Positions 26,634 through 37,054 are shown, numbered from the stretch's first letter. The stretch: 64,000 bases of DNA from an uncultured bacterium (GCA_903919715.1 CAIXJC010000015.1:98736-162735), one strand, 5' to 3'. The notes: a model not told the origin generated them from the letters alone. Numbers and translations are program-made.

Positions 26634-27590
26634 ATGCTTGACTACCAAGTCTTTCTTCAGCAGTTGATCACAGGGCTGTCGAATGGCATGATCATCGCAT
26701 TGATCGCCATCGGGTACACGATGGTCTATGGCATTATTGAGTTGATCAATTTTGCGCATGGCGATGTTTTTATGCTCGGCGCTTTTCTCGCTTTGACGCT
26801 GTTAGGTGCGCTGGGGATGGAGGCGTGGGGACCAACGGGGCAAGTCTTCGGAGTTCTCTTGATGCTCATTGGAAGCGCCGTCTTTTGTGGCGGTTTGAAT
26901 TGGTCGCTTGATCGATTGGCGTATCGCGCGCTTCGAAAGTCGTCAAAGTTATCGTTGCTCGTCTCTGCGATTGGCTGTTCATTCGTCTGCATGAATCTGG
27001 GATTGTTTTGGGGCGGAGTTCCGATGAAAGTTTTCGCAGACGGTAATTCTGCGGCTGCTCCAAAGGATTTTCCGGCGATCATTCCGCAAATCAATTTGCT
27101 TGGCGATGGATTCCTTCGCATCACGCCCGCGGATCTGCTGGTGTTTGCAGTCACGATTCCGCTGATGGTTGCCTTGACTTTTATGGTCAAGAGAACTCGT
27201 CTGGGACGTGCGATGCGAGCTGTCGCACAGGATCCAACGGCAGCCTCTCTGATGGGGATTCCAGTTGATCGTGTCATCGGCGCAACGTTTTTTATTGGAG
27301 GCGCACTTGGCGGATTCGCAAGCGTCATCTATTCGCTCTACAACAATACGATCGGTTTTCAGATGGGAACTCGAGCTGGGCTGGACGCATTCACTGCGGC
27401 AGTGCTCGGTGGAATTGGAAGTCTGCCAGGTGCGGTGCTTGGAGGATTGACGATCGGTTGTGTGCGATCGATGAGCGACCAATATCTTGAGACCCGCTGG
27501 ACAAACACGATCGTCTTCTGCATTCTGGTGTTGATCCTCATCTTCCGTCCAAGTGGACTTCTCGGATCGAATCGCAGGGAGAAAGTATGA
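26634..27590 (+). CDS. livH: Branched-chain amino acid ABC transporter permease LivH
   Basis: This 318-residue inner-membrane permease has about eight hydrophobic segments. The N-terminal block GLSNGMIIALIAIGYTMVYG followed by INFAHGD is the LivH hallmark, and the EAA-like loop has RAVAQDPTAASLMGI. The C-terminal block AVLGGIGSLPGAVLGG is typical. I place the start at the ATG at 26634; no strong ribosome site is visible there or at the upstream in-frame TTG. The gene lies 76 bases after livK and overlaps livM by ATGA. Confidence 0.95.
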   Translation: MLDYQVFLQQLITGLSNGMIIALIAIGYTMVYGIIELINFAHGDVFMLGAFLALTLLGALGMEAWGPTGQVFGVLLMLIGSAVFCGGLNWSLDRLAYRALRKSSKLSLLVSAIGCSFVCMNLGLFWGGVPMKVFADGNSAAAPKDFPAIIPQINLLGDGFLRITPADLLVFAVTIPLMVALTFMVKRTRLGRAMRAVAQDPTAASLMGIPVDRVIGATFFIGGALGGFASVIYSLYNNTIGFQMGTRAGLDAFTAAVLGGIGSLPGAVLGGLTIGCVRSMSDQYLETRWTNTIVFCILVLILIFRPSGLLGSNRREKV

Positions 27591-28609
27591 CGATGCGCTG
27601 GCGACCAGGTCCCATCTTCATCATTCTCGCGATTGCAGCATTCATCCCGTTGCTCGATCAAGTCTTGCCTGCCAAGATGCAACTGAGCGAAGCGATACGA
27701 GGAGTTTTTCTCTATGCAATTCTTGCACTTGGTCTGAATGTCGTCACTGGATATGCCGGGTTGCTCAATCTTGGAATCGCCGCATTCATGGCGATCGGCG
27801 CATACACATTTGGAATTCTCACGTGTGAGATTTATCCTTTTCAACTCGGATTCTGGCCTGCGATTGCGCTCACAATTCCTATTGGAGCTTTAGCGGGTTT
27901 TATCTTGGGCGCGCCAACGTTGGGCTTGCGTGGGGATTACCTCGCCATTGTGACATTGGGCTTTGGAGAAATCGTCCAAGATGTCCTGAAGAATCTCGAC
28001 GTCGTCACGAAGGGAACGCAGGGGATCAATCCGCTTCCAGCGCCCAACTTCGGCGGTGGCGAATGGACCGCCGAAGATGAATACAAGTGGTACTACCTCT
28101 TCTTCGTGCTCTTAGTACTGACGGTGCTCGCGATCCGAAATTTAGAACGATCGCGTTTAGGGCGGGCGTGGTTCAGCATTCGCGAAGACGAAATCGCATC
28201 ACGCTCGATGGGTATTCGAGTTGAGCGGATCAAGATGATCGCATTCGCAACTGCTGCGGCGATCGCTGCATTCGCGGGCGGTCTCTCTGCGAGTGTCTTG
28301 AGTTCCACTGGCGAGCCGAGCAATTATGATTTTCAGATTTCGATCCTCGCACTTTGCATTGTGATCGTCGGTGGTATTGGGAGCATCGCAGGAGTGCTCG
28401 TCGGTGCATTGGTGATGGTCGGTCTGAATTCCATCGTGCTTGTGAAGGCGACCGCGTGGATGGCAGCACATGGCATCGGGGGTCAAGGTAATGTTTTGCT
28501 TTCCCCAAACAACTGGAAGTATTTGATATTCGGCCTTGCGTTGATATTGGCGGTGCGCTTGAAGCCAAATGGATTGCTTCCACCACGCATCGAAAGGGCC
28601 CATAAATGA
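27587..28609 (+). CDS. livM: Branched-chain amino acid ABC transporter permease LivM
   Basis: This 340-residue permease pairs with LivH to form the membrane channel. It has the blocks LNVVTGYAGLLNLGIAAFMAIG, GLRGDYLAIVTLGFGEI and FSIREDEIASRSMGI, and the C-terminal GGIGSIAGVLVGA. GGGAG precedes the ATG by a normal distance, and the ATGA overlap with livH couples translation. Eight to ten membrane segments are visible. It overlaps livG by four bases. Confidence 0.95.
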   Translation: MTMRWRPGPIFIILAIAAFIPLLDQVLPAKMQLSEAIRGVFLYAILALGLNVVTGYAGLLNLGIAAFMAIGAYTFGILTCEIYPFQLGFWPAIALTIPIGALAGFILGAPTLGLRGDYLAIVTLGFGEIVQDVLKNLDVVTKGTQGINPLPAPNFGGGEWTAEDEYKWYYLFFVLLVLTVLAIRNLERSRLGRAWFSIREDEIASRSMGIRVERIKMIAFATAAAIAAFAGGLSASVLSSTGEPSNYDFQISILALCIVIVGGIGSIAGVLVGALVMVGLNSIVLVKATAWMAAHGIGGQGNVLLSPNNWKYLIFGLALILAVRLKPNGLLPPRIERAHK

Positions 28610-29640
28610 GCGTGCTTCGCGCCGATGGCGTCACGGTGCGCTTTGGCGGATTGGTGGCGGTTCAGGATGTGCGTTTTGCCGTCGAGCAAGGAGAGATCTA
28701 TGCGGTCATTGGCCCAAATGGCGCAGGTAAAACGACGCTCTTTAATGCTGTGACAGGAATTTACGCACCGACTGAAGGTCGCGTTGAATTCAATGGAAAG
28801 GAGCAAGTAGAACCGCTGACAGTTCGGATCATTGCCCGATTGCTTGCGACCTTTTTCGTTGTAGGGGTTTCGACGGTCATTGGTCTCAATATCGAAACGA
28901 TTTGGACGGCGGTGATCATTGACAATTACAAATTTGGGGAACTCTTTCCATGGGGGCATGGGATCGAGTGTTTCTTCTCGACTCTCTGGAATTTGCCGCC
29001 AGCGAAAAGCATATTGCCGTTTTTACTCGGTGGCGGAATTGGAGCGGGGGCTGCTGCTGTGAGTTGGTCGCGCGGGCGCAGAGCACCCGACCACATAGCT
29101 CGATCTGGCGTCGCACGGACTTTTCAAAACATTCGACTCTTCAACGAGTTGAGCCTTGTGCAGAATGTGCTCGTCGGTATGGATTACCGAATGGAAACTG
29201 GTTTTTGGAGTGCGCTTTTTCGACTTCCAAAATTTTATGCCGAGCGAAGTCAATGCCATGCAGCTGCACGCGAACTGCTTCAATTCGTCGGCCTTGGCGA
29301 CCGTGCGGACCAAGCTGCGGGGAGTTTGCCGTATGGATTCCGGCGGCGACTTGAAATTGCTCGCGCACTTGCGGGAAAGCCGTCGATCATCCTGCTCGAT
29401 GAGCCGGCGGCTGGTATGAATCCGTCGGAAATCGTCGCACTCATGGCGCTGATTCGCCGAGTTCGTGATGCTGGCACGACCGTTGTACTGATTGAACATC
29501 ACATGCGACTTGTGATGGGAGTCTCCGATCGGATTTTGGTTCTGCAATATGGTCGGCAAATTGCCGAGGGGATTCCCGAGGAGATTCGCGTGAATCCAAA
29601 AATCATCGAGGCATATCTCGGTTCGGAGAATCACGGATGA
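28606..29640 (+). CDS. livG: Branched-chain amino acid ABC ATPase LivG with hydrophobic insertion
   Basis: This 344-residue ATPase powers the Liv permease but is about 90 residues longer than typical LivG (about 255). Walker A is GPNGAGKT (residues 36-43), the signature is LPYGFRRRLEIARAL (241-255), Walker B is IILLDEPAAGMNP (261-273), and the switch histidine is in IEHHM. Between the first beta sheet and the Q-loop-following ARTFQNIRLF block, residues about 68-160 form an insertion with two strongly hydrophobic stretches (about 75-104 and 135-153). LivG homologues usually have a short helix here. The ATPase core is otherwise intact. It overlaps both neighbours by ATGA. Confidence 0.93.
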   Translation: MSVLRADGVTVRFGGLVAVQDVRFAVEQGEIYAVIGPNGAGKTTLFNAVTGIYAPTEGRVEFNGKEQVEPLTVRIIARLLATFFVVGVSTVIGLNIETIWTAVIIDNYKFGELFPWGHGIECFFSTLWNLPPAKSILPFLLGGGIGAGAAAVSWSRGRRAPDHIARSGVARTFQNIRLFNELSLVQNVLVGMDYRMETGFWSALFRLPKFYAERSQCHAAARELLQFVGLGDRADQAAGSLPYGFRRRLEIARALAGKPSIILLDEPAAGMNPSEIVALMALIRRVRDAGTTVVLIEHHMRLVMGVSDRILVLQYGRQIAEGIPEEIRVNPKIIEAYLGSENHG

Positions 29641-30353
29641 GCGAGTCGCTACTGGAAGTTCGCGAGCTGCATGCGGGGTATGGATCCATCGAGGTTTTGC
29701 GTGGCATCTCTTTGCATGTAGCTGCTGGCGAAATCGTCTCGTTGATCGGGTCGAACGGAGCGGGCAAGAGCACCACGCTGATGTCAATCAGCCAAGTGGT
29801 GGAGCCATGGCGCGGCGATGTGAGATTCCGCGGCGAGTCCATCATCGGACTTCGTCCAGACGAAGTCATTCGCCGAGGGCTCGTTCAGGTGCCCGAAGGT
29901 CGTCGCGTCTTCCCTCGGATGACTGTGCTGGAAAATCTCACGATCGGGGCGTTTCTGCGCGATGACGCTGCTGAGATCGCGCAAGATCTTCACAAGGTTT
30001 ACGAGCTTTTTTCGGTTCTGAAGGATCGAAGCAGTCAGTATGCCGGAACGCTTTCAGGTGGAGAGCAGCAAATGCTCGCAATTGGCCGCGCTCTTATGAG
30101 CAAGCCTCGACTTCTGATGATGGATGAACCGTCCATGGGAATTGCTCCAATCCTCGTCACTCGAATTTTTTCTGCTATTCGACAGTTGAACAGTGAAGGC
30201 TTAACGGTGTTACTCGTCGAGCAAAACGCACGGGCAGCTCTTGGACTTTCGACACGTGGATATGTTCTTGAAACAGGATCCGTTGGATTTGGCGGTCCAT
30301 CGAGCGAGTTGCTGAGCGACCCACGGATTCGTAGCGCCTACTTGGGCGAATGA
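29637..30353 (+). CDS. livF: Branched-chain amino acid ABC ATPase LivF
   Basis: This 238-residue ATPase is the second nucleotide-binding subunit of the Liv transporter. Walker A is GSNGAGKST (about residues 39-47), the family motif VPEGRRVFPRMTVLENL follows, the signature is LSGGEQQMLAIGRAL, and Walker B is LLMMDEPSMGIAP. The length is normal, unlike its partner LivG. The gene overlaps livG by ATGA. Its last codons (TTG GGC GAA TGA) are the first copy of a 14-bp tandem repeat that runs past the stop. Confidence 0.96.
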   Translation: MSESLLEVRELHAGYGSIEVLRGISLHVAAGEIVSLIGSNGAGKSTTLMSISQVVEPWRGDVRFRGESIIGLRPDEVIRRGLVQVPEGRRVFPRMTVLENLTIGAFLRDDAAEIAQDLHKVYELFSVLKDRSSQYAGTLSGGEQQMLAIGRALMSKPRLLMMDEPSMGIAPILVTRIFSAIRQLNSEGLTVLLVEQNARAALGLSTRGYVLETGSVGFGGPSSELLSDPRIRSAYLGE

Positions 30354-30405
30354 TTTTGGGCGAATGATTTTGGGCGAATGATTTTGGGCGAATGATTTTG
30401 GGCGA
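30344..30405 (+). repeat. 14-bp tandem repeat at the livF stop
   Basis: The unit GGGCGAATGATTTT occurs four times without a mismatch (30344-30357, 30358-30371, 30372-30385, 30386-30399), followed by a six-base partial copy. The first copy contains the last livF codons and the stop. Perfect identity points to recent slippage duplication. The array lies in the 66 bases between convergent livF and the gene ending at 30420. Confidence 0.97.
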
Positions 30406-30419
30406 CTTCGCGTGTCCCG

Positions 30420-31382
30420 TCACCACTCATCGATTGCAGTCAGGTGAACCTCTGGCTTGCTGCGACGCATGTTTAACTCCACCATCTCCTCGGGGCGTTC
30501 ATCAAACGCAACTCGATCGACGGAGAAGAATCCTTCGAAGCTCCACTCTGGCATGTTTTCTTCGACATGATCGTTCACGAGTCGTTCCATTTCGGCAAGG
30601 CTTCCAGCGGTCGCCCAGACAGTGATGTATGCGCCCTTGCCACGGCGATCTTGGCGCACAGCAAGAATGATTGCGTGCCAGAGCACCATCCCAAGGCGAC
30701 GCCCGCTCTCGTCAACGTTGACGTCAGGATCCACATCTAATTCCAGCCCCCAAGCCTCGCGTAGTTGCAGCAGAATCTCGTCCAAATCTGGACTTTGATC
30801 GTCTTCAGTTCGAAGAACTTCGCGCAATTGGGAGGGTGGTTCAGGTGAGTGATCTAAGTCGTGCGGCCATGTCTCTAAGACCTCGCGGAGTCCGTGTCGC
30901 GCAAGCATGCGTTCAACCTCTCGGCGCATATTGATTGGCACGTTGATCAAGAGTCCTTTCCATGTGTCAACGAAAATTTCGACGAATGGTTGCTCCGCAT
31001 TCGCGCCCGCTCCGATCGAGCCATCCTCGAGAAGCAAGGGTTCGAAGCGCTTCCAAACCTTGAGGAAATCGTCGGCCGAAATCATCTCTGATCCAAGATA
31101 GATATCAAGCGCACGGTATGCGTCGCGCGATCCAATCTCGACGATCGGGACAACTTCTGCAGGTAAAAAATCGAAGGCATCGCGGATGACCGCACTCAAT
31201 CGATCATGGCTGAGGACGATGTGAAACGCATAGGTGTCAGGATCGCCGTCGTCCCCAGGCGTGTACTCAAGCGTGTATCCCTGCTTCGGTGCAGGCAACG
31301 AGATCGGTTCGATCCCAAGGGGGAACTGGTATCCCTCAACTTCGGAGCGCTTCAGGTCGTGGCGTAATTCATACTCGCGCAT
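30420..31382 (-). CDS. Unknown acidic soluble protein
   Basis: This 320-residue acidic protein has no signal peptide, membrane segment or motif I recognise. It has long helical stretches and a dense Asp/Glu region (HDLDHSPEPPSQLREV, then TEDDQSPDLDEILLQLREAW). A block KGAYITVWATAGSLAEMERLV near the C terminus looks like alternating strand and helix. It follows the YkgJ-like gene by only 9 bases and ends 15 bases from the livF repeat array, so it is probably the last gene of the rpoBC-linked transcript. I assign no function. Confidence 0.7.
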   Translation of the reverse strand: MREYELRHDLKRSEVEGYQFPLGIEPISLPAPKQGYTLEYTPGDDGDPDTYAFHIVLSHDRLSAVIRDAFDFLPAEVVPIVEIGSRDAYRALDIYLGSEMISADDFLKVWKRFEPLLLEDGSIGAGANAEQPFVEIFVDTWKGLLINVPINMRREVERMLARHGLREVLETWPHDLDHSPEPPSQLREVLRTEDDQSPDLDEILLQLREAWGLELDVDPDVNVDESGRRLGMVLWHAIILAVRQDRRGKGAYITVWATAGSLAEMERLVNDHVEENMPEWSFEGFFSVDRVAFDERPEEMVELNMRRSKPEVHLTAIDEW

Positions 31383-31391
31383 GGTGCGATG

Positions 31392-31883
31392 TTAGGGGAG
31401 CGACGCCTTGGAAAAAACCCCTCGTTCGTGCGCAGAAGAGAGCGATTTGACCAGCCAATTCCATTCGGCGCAGAGATAGGGAACATTGTGTTCATCGTGG
31501 AGTCGAGTGATTGTTCTATGGAGGGACTCGGACAGAGTGGCCTGCCATCCACCCTCGCCGCGATCACAGAAATATGTTCGGCAGCCAGTGGGGCGCTCTG
31601 CATGGATCGAGCAGAGTTTTCCGTCGAGGTAGACGCAGACGCCTCCTTGCTCCGCAGTCGCCACTGCGGCGGTTGAGATGTCGCGCTTGGCATTTCTCCA
31701 TGTCCATGCGGCCTCGAGTCCCGTGACCGCGAGAAGGTGATCATGATTCTTAAATTGGCAACAGCGACCAGATGCAAGGCAGACGGGGCGATGGAGTTCG
31801 ACAACAGTCGCTGCATGTTCGTGAAGAGTGCGTAGCGCTTCGTCGATCGATGGGTCCGCAGAAAGCGTCCACCAAATCCGCAT
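31392..31883 (-). CDS. YkgJ-like cysteine-cluster protein 1
   Basis: This 163-residue protein has the cysteine pattern of the YkgJ (CxxCxxCC) family, thought to bind a metal or Fe-S cluster: CLASGRCCQF, GGVCVYLDGKLC and GCRTYFC. The biochemical role is unknown. I use the ATG at 31883 (MRIWWTLSADP); an in-frame TTG at 31925 would add 14 residues and reduce the gap to the upstream gene from 57 to 15 bases. A second YkgJ-like gene lies just upstream on the same strand, and the pair follows rpoC. Confidence 0.8.
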   Translation of the reverse strand: MRIWWTLSADPSIDEALRTLHEHAATVVELHRPVCLASGRCCQFKNHDHLLAVTGLEAAWTWRNAKRDISTAAVATAEQGGVCVYLDGKLCSIHAERPTGCRTYFCDRGEGGWQATLSESLHRTITRLHDEHNVPYLCAEWNWLVKSLSSAHERGVFSKASLP

Positions 31884-31940
31884 GACGTGATCTTCGGGTG
31901 GATGGTCTGGGAGAAACGGATTCAACGCGGATCTTTTGGA

Positions 31941-32456
31941 TTACCACGGCGCAGATTGATTGTCAGCACGATCTCGTTCGCGCAAAATGCGAATTTGTTC
32001 AATCGGGTAGAGCGTTCCATTGTCCATTCCCAAGCATGGAGTTTTCGCCTTTGCCGCCTTCCATGCTCGAGGAGTCTCGAGGTTCTCAGGCCAGAACGGC
32101 CACGTTCTGCATTGCGCTGGCCGTGCGGTATAGACCCCGCAAAGCGCGCGCCCTGGTTGGCTTGTTCGATCGAGGAAAACGCAGTCGAATCCGTGGGGCG
32201 TTTGAGATTCATTGAGCGAGCGACGATTCGCAATCGCTCGCGTGTACTTCGCCGTGAATTCTTCGTGGGTCAATCCGAGTGCGACGGCCATCTCGCGACC
32301 TTCTTGTTCGGTGTACCAAACTGCACCAGGTCCACCAGTGCAGCAATTGCCACACTGAGAGCAAGAAAATTTCAGCCCATCCTTGTACCACTCTTGCTTC
32401 GGTATCGGATCCGAGTTCGAGTTCTGATCAGATGGTCCGACCTTCGAATTCGTCAT
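31941..32456 (-). CDS. YkgJ-like cysteine-cluster protein 2
   Basis: This 171-residue protein is a YkgJ-family member with the canonical SCSQCGNCCTG near residue 32, then FDCVFLD, ALCGVYTARPAQCRTWPFWP and TPCLG. Such proteins probably coordinate zinc or an iron-sulfur cluster; their activity is not established. It starts 41 bases after the rpoC stop and is followed by a second, diverged family member. The two are related but not tandem copies, as shown by their different spacing. The location next to rpoBC may mean cotranscription. Confidence 0.85.
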   Translation of the reverse strand: MTNSKVGPSDQNSNSDPIPKQEWYKDGLKFSCSQCGNCCTGGPGAVWYTEQEGREMAVALGLTHEEFTAKYTRAIANRRSLNESQTPHGFDCVFLDRTSQPGRALCGVYTARPAQCRTWPFWPENLETPRAWKAAKAKTPCLGMDNGTLYPIEQIRILRERDRADNQSAPW

Positions 32457-32497
32457 GACTTCGATGGAGCTCCGTTACATTCGCACGACGCGGGGAA

Positions 32498-35400
32498 TCA
32501 CTCCCCGTCGTCGGTCGACTCAAACGCCGTTCCTTCACTGGACTCTAAAATCAATTGTTCCTTTGGTGAATTCGCAGAGAGGTCCTTGATCGTGGGAGCT
32601 GCTCCAATTCGATCTGCTCCGAGGGCTTCAGCAGCCATAGCGGCAGCTTCCATTTCGGCGGCTTCTGTGAATTCTTCGCCAGTACTTTCGACGAGGTGCT
32701 TGATGACAAGGTTGGTGTAAATCTCGAAGCCAGTTCCTGCTGGGATGAGATGTCCCAAGAGAACGTTTTCCTTGAGTCCAACCAATGTGTCGACTGCGCC
32801 TTTCAGAGCGGCTTCAGTAAGCACCTTGGTGGTTTCTTGGAAACTGGCGCCCGAGAGGAAGCTCTCTGATTGCAAGGATGCTTTGGTGATACCAAGCAAG
32901 AGCGTTCGTGCACGAGCAGGCTTTGGCTTACGCGTCTTCGCAATCGCTTTGCGAGCGAGTTCAGCTTCGGCATTCGCCTGCTTCACTTCGTCCTTGGCAA
33001 CAAGGCTTCCCTTCACCAATGTCGTTCCGCCACCATCTTCGATTCTGAGCATCGAAGTGAGCGAGTCATTGATTCCGCGGAAGACATAGCGCTCGACCAC
33101 GTCGTTTGGAAGCAGGGTGGTATCCCCGATTTCAACAACGCGAACTTTGCTGAGCATCTGTCGAAGTACAACCTCGATGTGCTTGTCGGAAATCGGCACG
33201 CCCTGGGCGCGATACACATTCTGCACTTCCGTGAGCATGTATCGATACAGTTCGTCTTCGCCCTTGATCCCCAAGATTTCAGATGGAGTGAGAGCGCCTT
33301 CGGTCAGCGCATCTCCAGCTTCAACGTTATCTCCCGAGTGAACCAAGAGTCGCTTGCCCTGAAGCACATAGTGATCTTCAGCCAACTCTTCCTTGGCGCC
33401 TTCAGCATGGATTCGGATAGTCATCTTTCCACGACGCTCATTTGGAAGCAATTCGATGCGACCAGAGATTCGTGCGAGCACCGCAGGATCGCGCGGAATG
33501 CGAGCCTCGAAGATTTCAGTAACGCGCGGCAGACCACCGACGATGTCGGCAGAACGAGCAGTTCCCTTTGGAGTAAACGCAATGCGTTGACCTGCTTCGA
33601 TGACCTGACCATCCTTGACTTCGATGTGAGCCTTGGCTGGAAGATGGTGAAGATCGAGAACCTTGCCGGTTTCATCTTCGATGGTCAAGCGCGGATGCTT
33701 TTCACCCTTGTGCTCGATGACAACCATTTCGTCCTTGTTCAATTTGCGTTCGATGCGAACCGTTTCGCCTTCTTGGATGTCGCGGAAGTGAATTGTTCCA
33801 CTCTTCTCAGCAAGAATTGGTGAAACGTGCACGTCCCATTCGATGACCGCATGGCCCTTTTTCACTTGCTCGCCTGGATTGGCCAACAAGATGGCGCCGT
33901 AAGGAACCTTGTACTTTTCAAGTTCGCGACCCTTGGAGTCGAGCACGCGCACTTCGCCAGTCTTTCGCAAAGCAATTCGGTATGGCGCTGCAGCTGCAGT
34001 CACTCTCGCTTCGCCGCAGTCGACGTACTCGATCGTTCCTGGTTGCGTGACCTTCCACTGATTTTCGGTCGTGGCACTCACTGCAATTCCACCAGTGTGG
34101 AAGGTGCGCATCGTCAACTGCGTTCCAGGTTCACCGATGGATTGTGCAGCGATGATTCCAACTGCAAGTCCTTCTTCAACGAGCTTGCCAGTTGACATGT
34201 CCATTCCGTAGCAGGTTGCGCAAACGCCTCGTGGCGTCTGGCAAGTCAGTGGACTTCGCACATAGACGGTTTGAACTCCGAGTTCTTCGATGAGGCGAGC
34301 CTTCTCAACCGTAATGATTTCATTACGCGCCACGAGGGTTCGATCCGTTCGTGGATCAACGATGTTCTCGCAGCTTGTACGACCCTTGAGAACGTCGCGC
34401 AGCGGAACGTCGACTTCTTCGCCCTTGTACACGGCTTCCTTTGCGATGCCTCTGGTTTGTCCACAATCATGTTCGATCACAACGACTGACTGTGCTACGT
34501 CGCAGAGTTTTCGCGTGAGATAACCCGAATCTGCGGTCTTGAGTGCAGTATCGGAAAGACCCTTACGCGCACCGTGCGTCGAGGAGAAATATTCGATGAC
34601 CGACAATCCTTCTCGGAAGTTGGACTTGATCGGTGTTTCCATGATCTCGCCACTCGGCTTCGCCATCTGTCCACGCATACCAGCCAACTGCTGCATCTGC
34701 GTCTTGTTTCCTCGGGCTCCAGAGTCCATGAACAAGTACACGGGGTTGAGATAGCGCGCAGATGGGCTTGCAGGGGAAGGGAGACCAGGAACATTTCCGG
34801 CGACGAGTTTGGTTCCAGCGCCTTGGTTTCTCCGATCCGTTTTGAGGGATTCCAACACCATTGCTGAAAGTCCGTCTCGGCATTTCGACCAAGCATCCAT
34901 GACGCGATTTCGTCGTTCATCGTCCGTCGTGTTTCCGTCGTCGTAATCCTTGCGAGCTTGATCGACCTTCTTCTGACTCTCAGCGATCAGCTTTTCCTTG
35001 TTCTCAGGAATGTGCAAATCGGTGATTCCGAACGAAAGTCCACTTGTCGTACTCGCCTTGAAACCAGTTTCCTTCAGCGCATCGAGCAACTCGATCGTTG
35101 CGGCCTTTCCGCGTCGAGCGAAGGTGTCGTCGATCACGCGAGCTGCACCCTTTTTGCCAAGCGCGCAGTTATAGAACGGCATTCCTGCTGCGAGAATCTC
35201 GGAGAAGATCACGCGGCCAACCGTTGTGCGGATTCGTCGGTGTGCAGCAGTTGGAACGGGCGCATCATTTGCGCCGTTGATGACTTCGGTGAATCGATCA
35301 AGCCGAACATCAGCCCATTCGTGCACGCCGATCTTTCGGAGTTCGTGCGCCAACAAGAGTTCGTTGACTGTTCCAAATGTTGGAACCTTGGATCGTTTGC

Positions 35401-36976
35401 CAACCTGATCGACAGGGGGCTCAATCGGAGCAGCAGTCAAGAAATACACACCCATGACGATGTCCTGGGATGGACTGACGATTGGATTTCCGTTTGCTGG
35501 ACTGAAAATGTTGTGCGTACTCATCATCAGTACGGATGCTTCAACCTGCGCTTCAAGCGACAGTGGCAAATGCACAGCCATCTGATCGCCGTCGAAATCG
35601 GCGTTGTATGCAGCACAAACCAGAGGATGCACTTTGATCGCATTGCCTTCGACAAGGACTGGCTCGAAAGCCTGGATGCCCATTCGATGGAGTGTTGGTG
35701 CGCGGTTCAGCAACACGGGATGGTTCTTCGTGACTTGTTCGAGAATGTCCCACACTTCAGGTGCGCGCCGCTCAAGCATGCGTTTGGCACTCTTGATCGT
35801 GTCAGCAAGGCCATGCTCCTTCAGCTTGCGGATGATGAAAGGTTGGAACAATTCCAAAGCGATTTTCTTTGGAAGTCCGCATTGCCAGAGTTTCAGTTCT
35901 GGTCCAACGACGATGACGGATCGGGCCGAATAATCGACGCGCTTTCCGAGAAGATTTTCGCGGAAGCGACCTTGCTTCCCCTTGATCATGTCGGTGATGG
36001 ACTTCAGTGGACGATTGCTCGATCCGAGCACAGGTCGTCGGCAGCGACCGTTGTCAAACAACGCATCGACGGCTTGTTGCAACATTCGCTTTTCGTTGCG
36101 AATGATGACTTCTGGCGCATTGAGATCCATCAACTTCTTCAGTCGGTTGTTCCGGTTGATGATGCGTCGGTACAAATCATTCAAATCACTTGTCGCAAAG
36201 TTTCCGCTTTGAAGCAGAACGAGCGGACGAAGTTGCGGCGGGATCACCGGGATCACGTCGAGCACCATCCATTGCGGTTCGTTGGCCGATCCGCGAATTT
36301 GTTCGACAAGCTTGAGTCGCTTCGAGAGATCCTTTGCCTTTTGCTTGCTCTTCGTCTCGTTGAGTTCAACCCGAATTTCCGCGGCAATCGCATGGAGGTC
36401 GAGGAGGTCAGGGGAGAGGAGTTCGCGAATGGCTTCTGCGCCCATCATCGCGGTGAACTTGCTGCCATGCTTGGCAACCATTTCGCGATATTCGTCATCG
36501 GTCAGAACTTGTTTGAATTCAAGGTCCGTCGAGCCTGGATCCGTGACAACGTAATCCTGAAAATAGACAACTTTTTCGATATCGCCAGTACGCATTCCCA
36601 ACAGTGTTCCGAGTCGACTTGGGAGAGCCTTGAAGAACCAAATGTGCACAGCTGGTGCGGCGAGATTGATGTGTCCCATTCGCTTGCGTCGAACGCGCGA
36701 ATGAGTGACCTTCACGCCACAACGATCACAGATGATTCCTTTGTACTTCGTTCCCTTGTACTTCCCGCAGGCGCATTCGTAATCACGCTCTGGTCCAAAG
36801 ATTCTTTCGCAGAACAAACCGTCTCGCTCGGGTCGATAGGTTCGATAGTTGATGGTCTCGGGCTTCTTGACTTCGCCGAAGCTCCAGCTTCGGATGTCGT
36901 TCGGGCTCGCAAGTTGAATGCGAACCGCTCCGTAGTCATTGACCCGATCAAAAACGCTTTCTGCCATGCTGTTCAT
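32498..36976 (-). CDS. rpoC: RNA polymerase subunit beta prime
   Basis: This 1492-residue protein is the catalytic beta prime subunit. The N-terminal zinc site is CACGKYKG...CDRC, the active-site magnesium motif [12 protein letters not shown] has Asp at about 460, 462 and 464, and the second zinc site has CGQTRG and [13 protein letters not shown]. The C-terminal jaw and clamp regions are complete. The length is slightly above the E. coli 1407 residues. The ATG at 36976 was used; the ATG nine bases later is also possible. It follows rpoB by 78 bases and is followed by two YkgJ-like genes. Confidence 0.99.
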   Translation of the reverse strand: MNSMAESVFDRVNDYGAVRIQLASPNDIRSWSFGEVKKPETINYRTYRPERDGLFCERIFGPERDYECACGKYKGTKYKGIICDRCGVKVTHSRVRRKRMGHINLAAPAVHIWFFKALPSRLGTLLGMRTGDIEKVVYFQDYVVTDPGSTDLEFKQVLTDDEYREMVAKHGSKFTAMMGAEAIRELLSPDLLDLHAIAAEIRVELNETKSKQKAKDLSKRLKLVEQIRGSANEPQWMVLDVIPVIPPQLRPLVLLQSGNFATSDLNDLYRRIINRNNRLKKLMDLNAPEVIIRNEKRMLQQAVDALFDNGRCRRPVLGSSNRPLKSITDMIKGKQGRFRENLLGKRVDYSARSVIVVGPELKLWQCGLPKKIALELFQPFIIRKLKEHGLADTIKSAKRMLERRAPEVWDILEQVTKNHPVLLNRAPTLHRMGIQAFEPVLVEGNAIKVHPLVCAAYNADFDGDQMAVHLPLSLEAQVEASVLMMSTHNIFSPANGNPIVSPSQDIVMGVYFLTAAPIEPPVDQVGKRSKVPTFGTVNELLLAHELRKIGVHEWADVRLDRFTEVINGANDAPVPTAAHRRIRTTVGRVIFSEILAAGMPFYNCALGKKGAARVIDDTFARRGKAATIELLDALKETGFKASTTSGLSFGITDLHIPENKEKLIAESQKKVDQARKDYDDGNTTDDERRNRVMDAWSKCRDGLSAMVLESLKTDRRNQGAGTKLVAGNVPGLPSPASPSARYLNPVYLFMDSGARGNKTQMQQLAGMRGQMAKPSGEIMETPIKSNFREGLSVIEYFSSTHGARKGLSDTALKTADSGYLTRKLCDVAQSVVVIEHDCGQTRGIAKEAVYKGEEVDVPLRDVLKGRTSCENIVDPRTDRTLVARNEIITVEKARLIEELGVQTVYVRSPLTCQTPRGVCATCYGMDMSTGKLVEEGLAVGIIAAQSIGEPGTQLTMRTFHTGGIAVSATTENQWKVTQPGTIEYVDCGEARVTAAAAPYRIALRKTGEVRVLDSKGRELEKYKVPYGAILLANPGEQVKKGHAVIEWDVHVSPILAEKSGTIHFRDIQEGETVRIERKLNKDEMVVIEHKGEKHPRLTIEDETGKVLDLHHLPAKAHIEVKDGQVIEAGQRIAFTPKGTARSADIVGGLPRVTEIFEARIPRDPAVLARISGRIELLPNERRGKMTIRIHAEGAKEELAEDHYVLQGKRLLVHSGDNVEAGDALTEGALTPSEILGIKGEDELYRYMLTEVQNVYRAQGVPISDKHIEVVLRQMLSKVRVVEIGDTTLLPNDVVERYVFRGINDSLTSMLRIEDGGGTTLVKGSLVAKDEVKQANAEAELARKAIAKTRKPKPARARTLLLGITKASLQSESFLSGASFQETTKVLTEAALKGAVDTLVGLKENVLLGHLIPAGTGFEIYTNLVIKHLVESTGEEFTEAAEMEAAAMAAEALGADRIGAAPTIKDLSANSPKEQLILESSEGTAFESTDDGE

Positions 36977-37054
36977 AGTGGATCTTTCGAAAAGTAGTCA
37001 GACTAAAAATGAGACGAGTCAGAATCACAACGAATCACAACGAAACACAAAGAA

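Noticed and set aside
30344..30405. Possible CRISPR array
   Set aside because: The copies are contiguous 14-mers without spacers, so this is a simple tandem repeat.
30175..30426. Minus-strand frame with repeated SPKIIRP
   Set aside because: It is created by the 14-bp tandem repeat and antisense livF sequence; no start signal or family support.
34958..36997. Long plus-strand frame of 679 codons
   Set aside because: It is fully antisense to rpoC and shows the skewed composition of a shadow frame.
37022..37052. Short direct repeats (AATCACAACG-like) between rpoB and rpoC
   Set aside because: Only about two imperfect copies of ten bases in a short spacer; no function can be supported.
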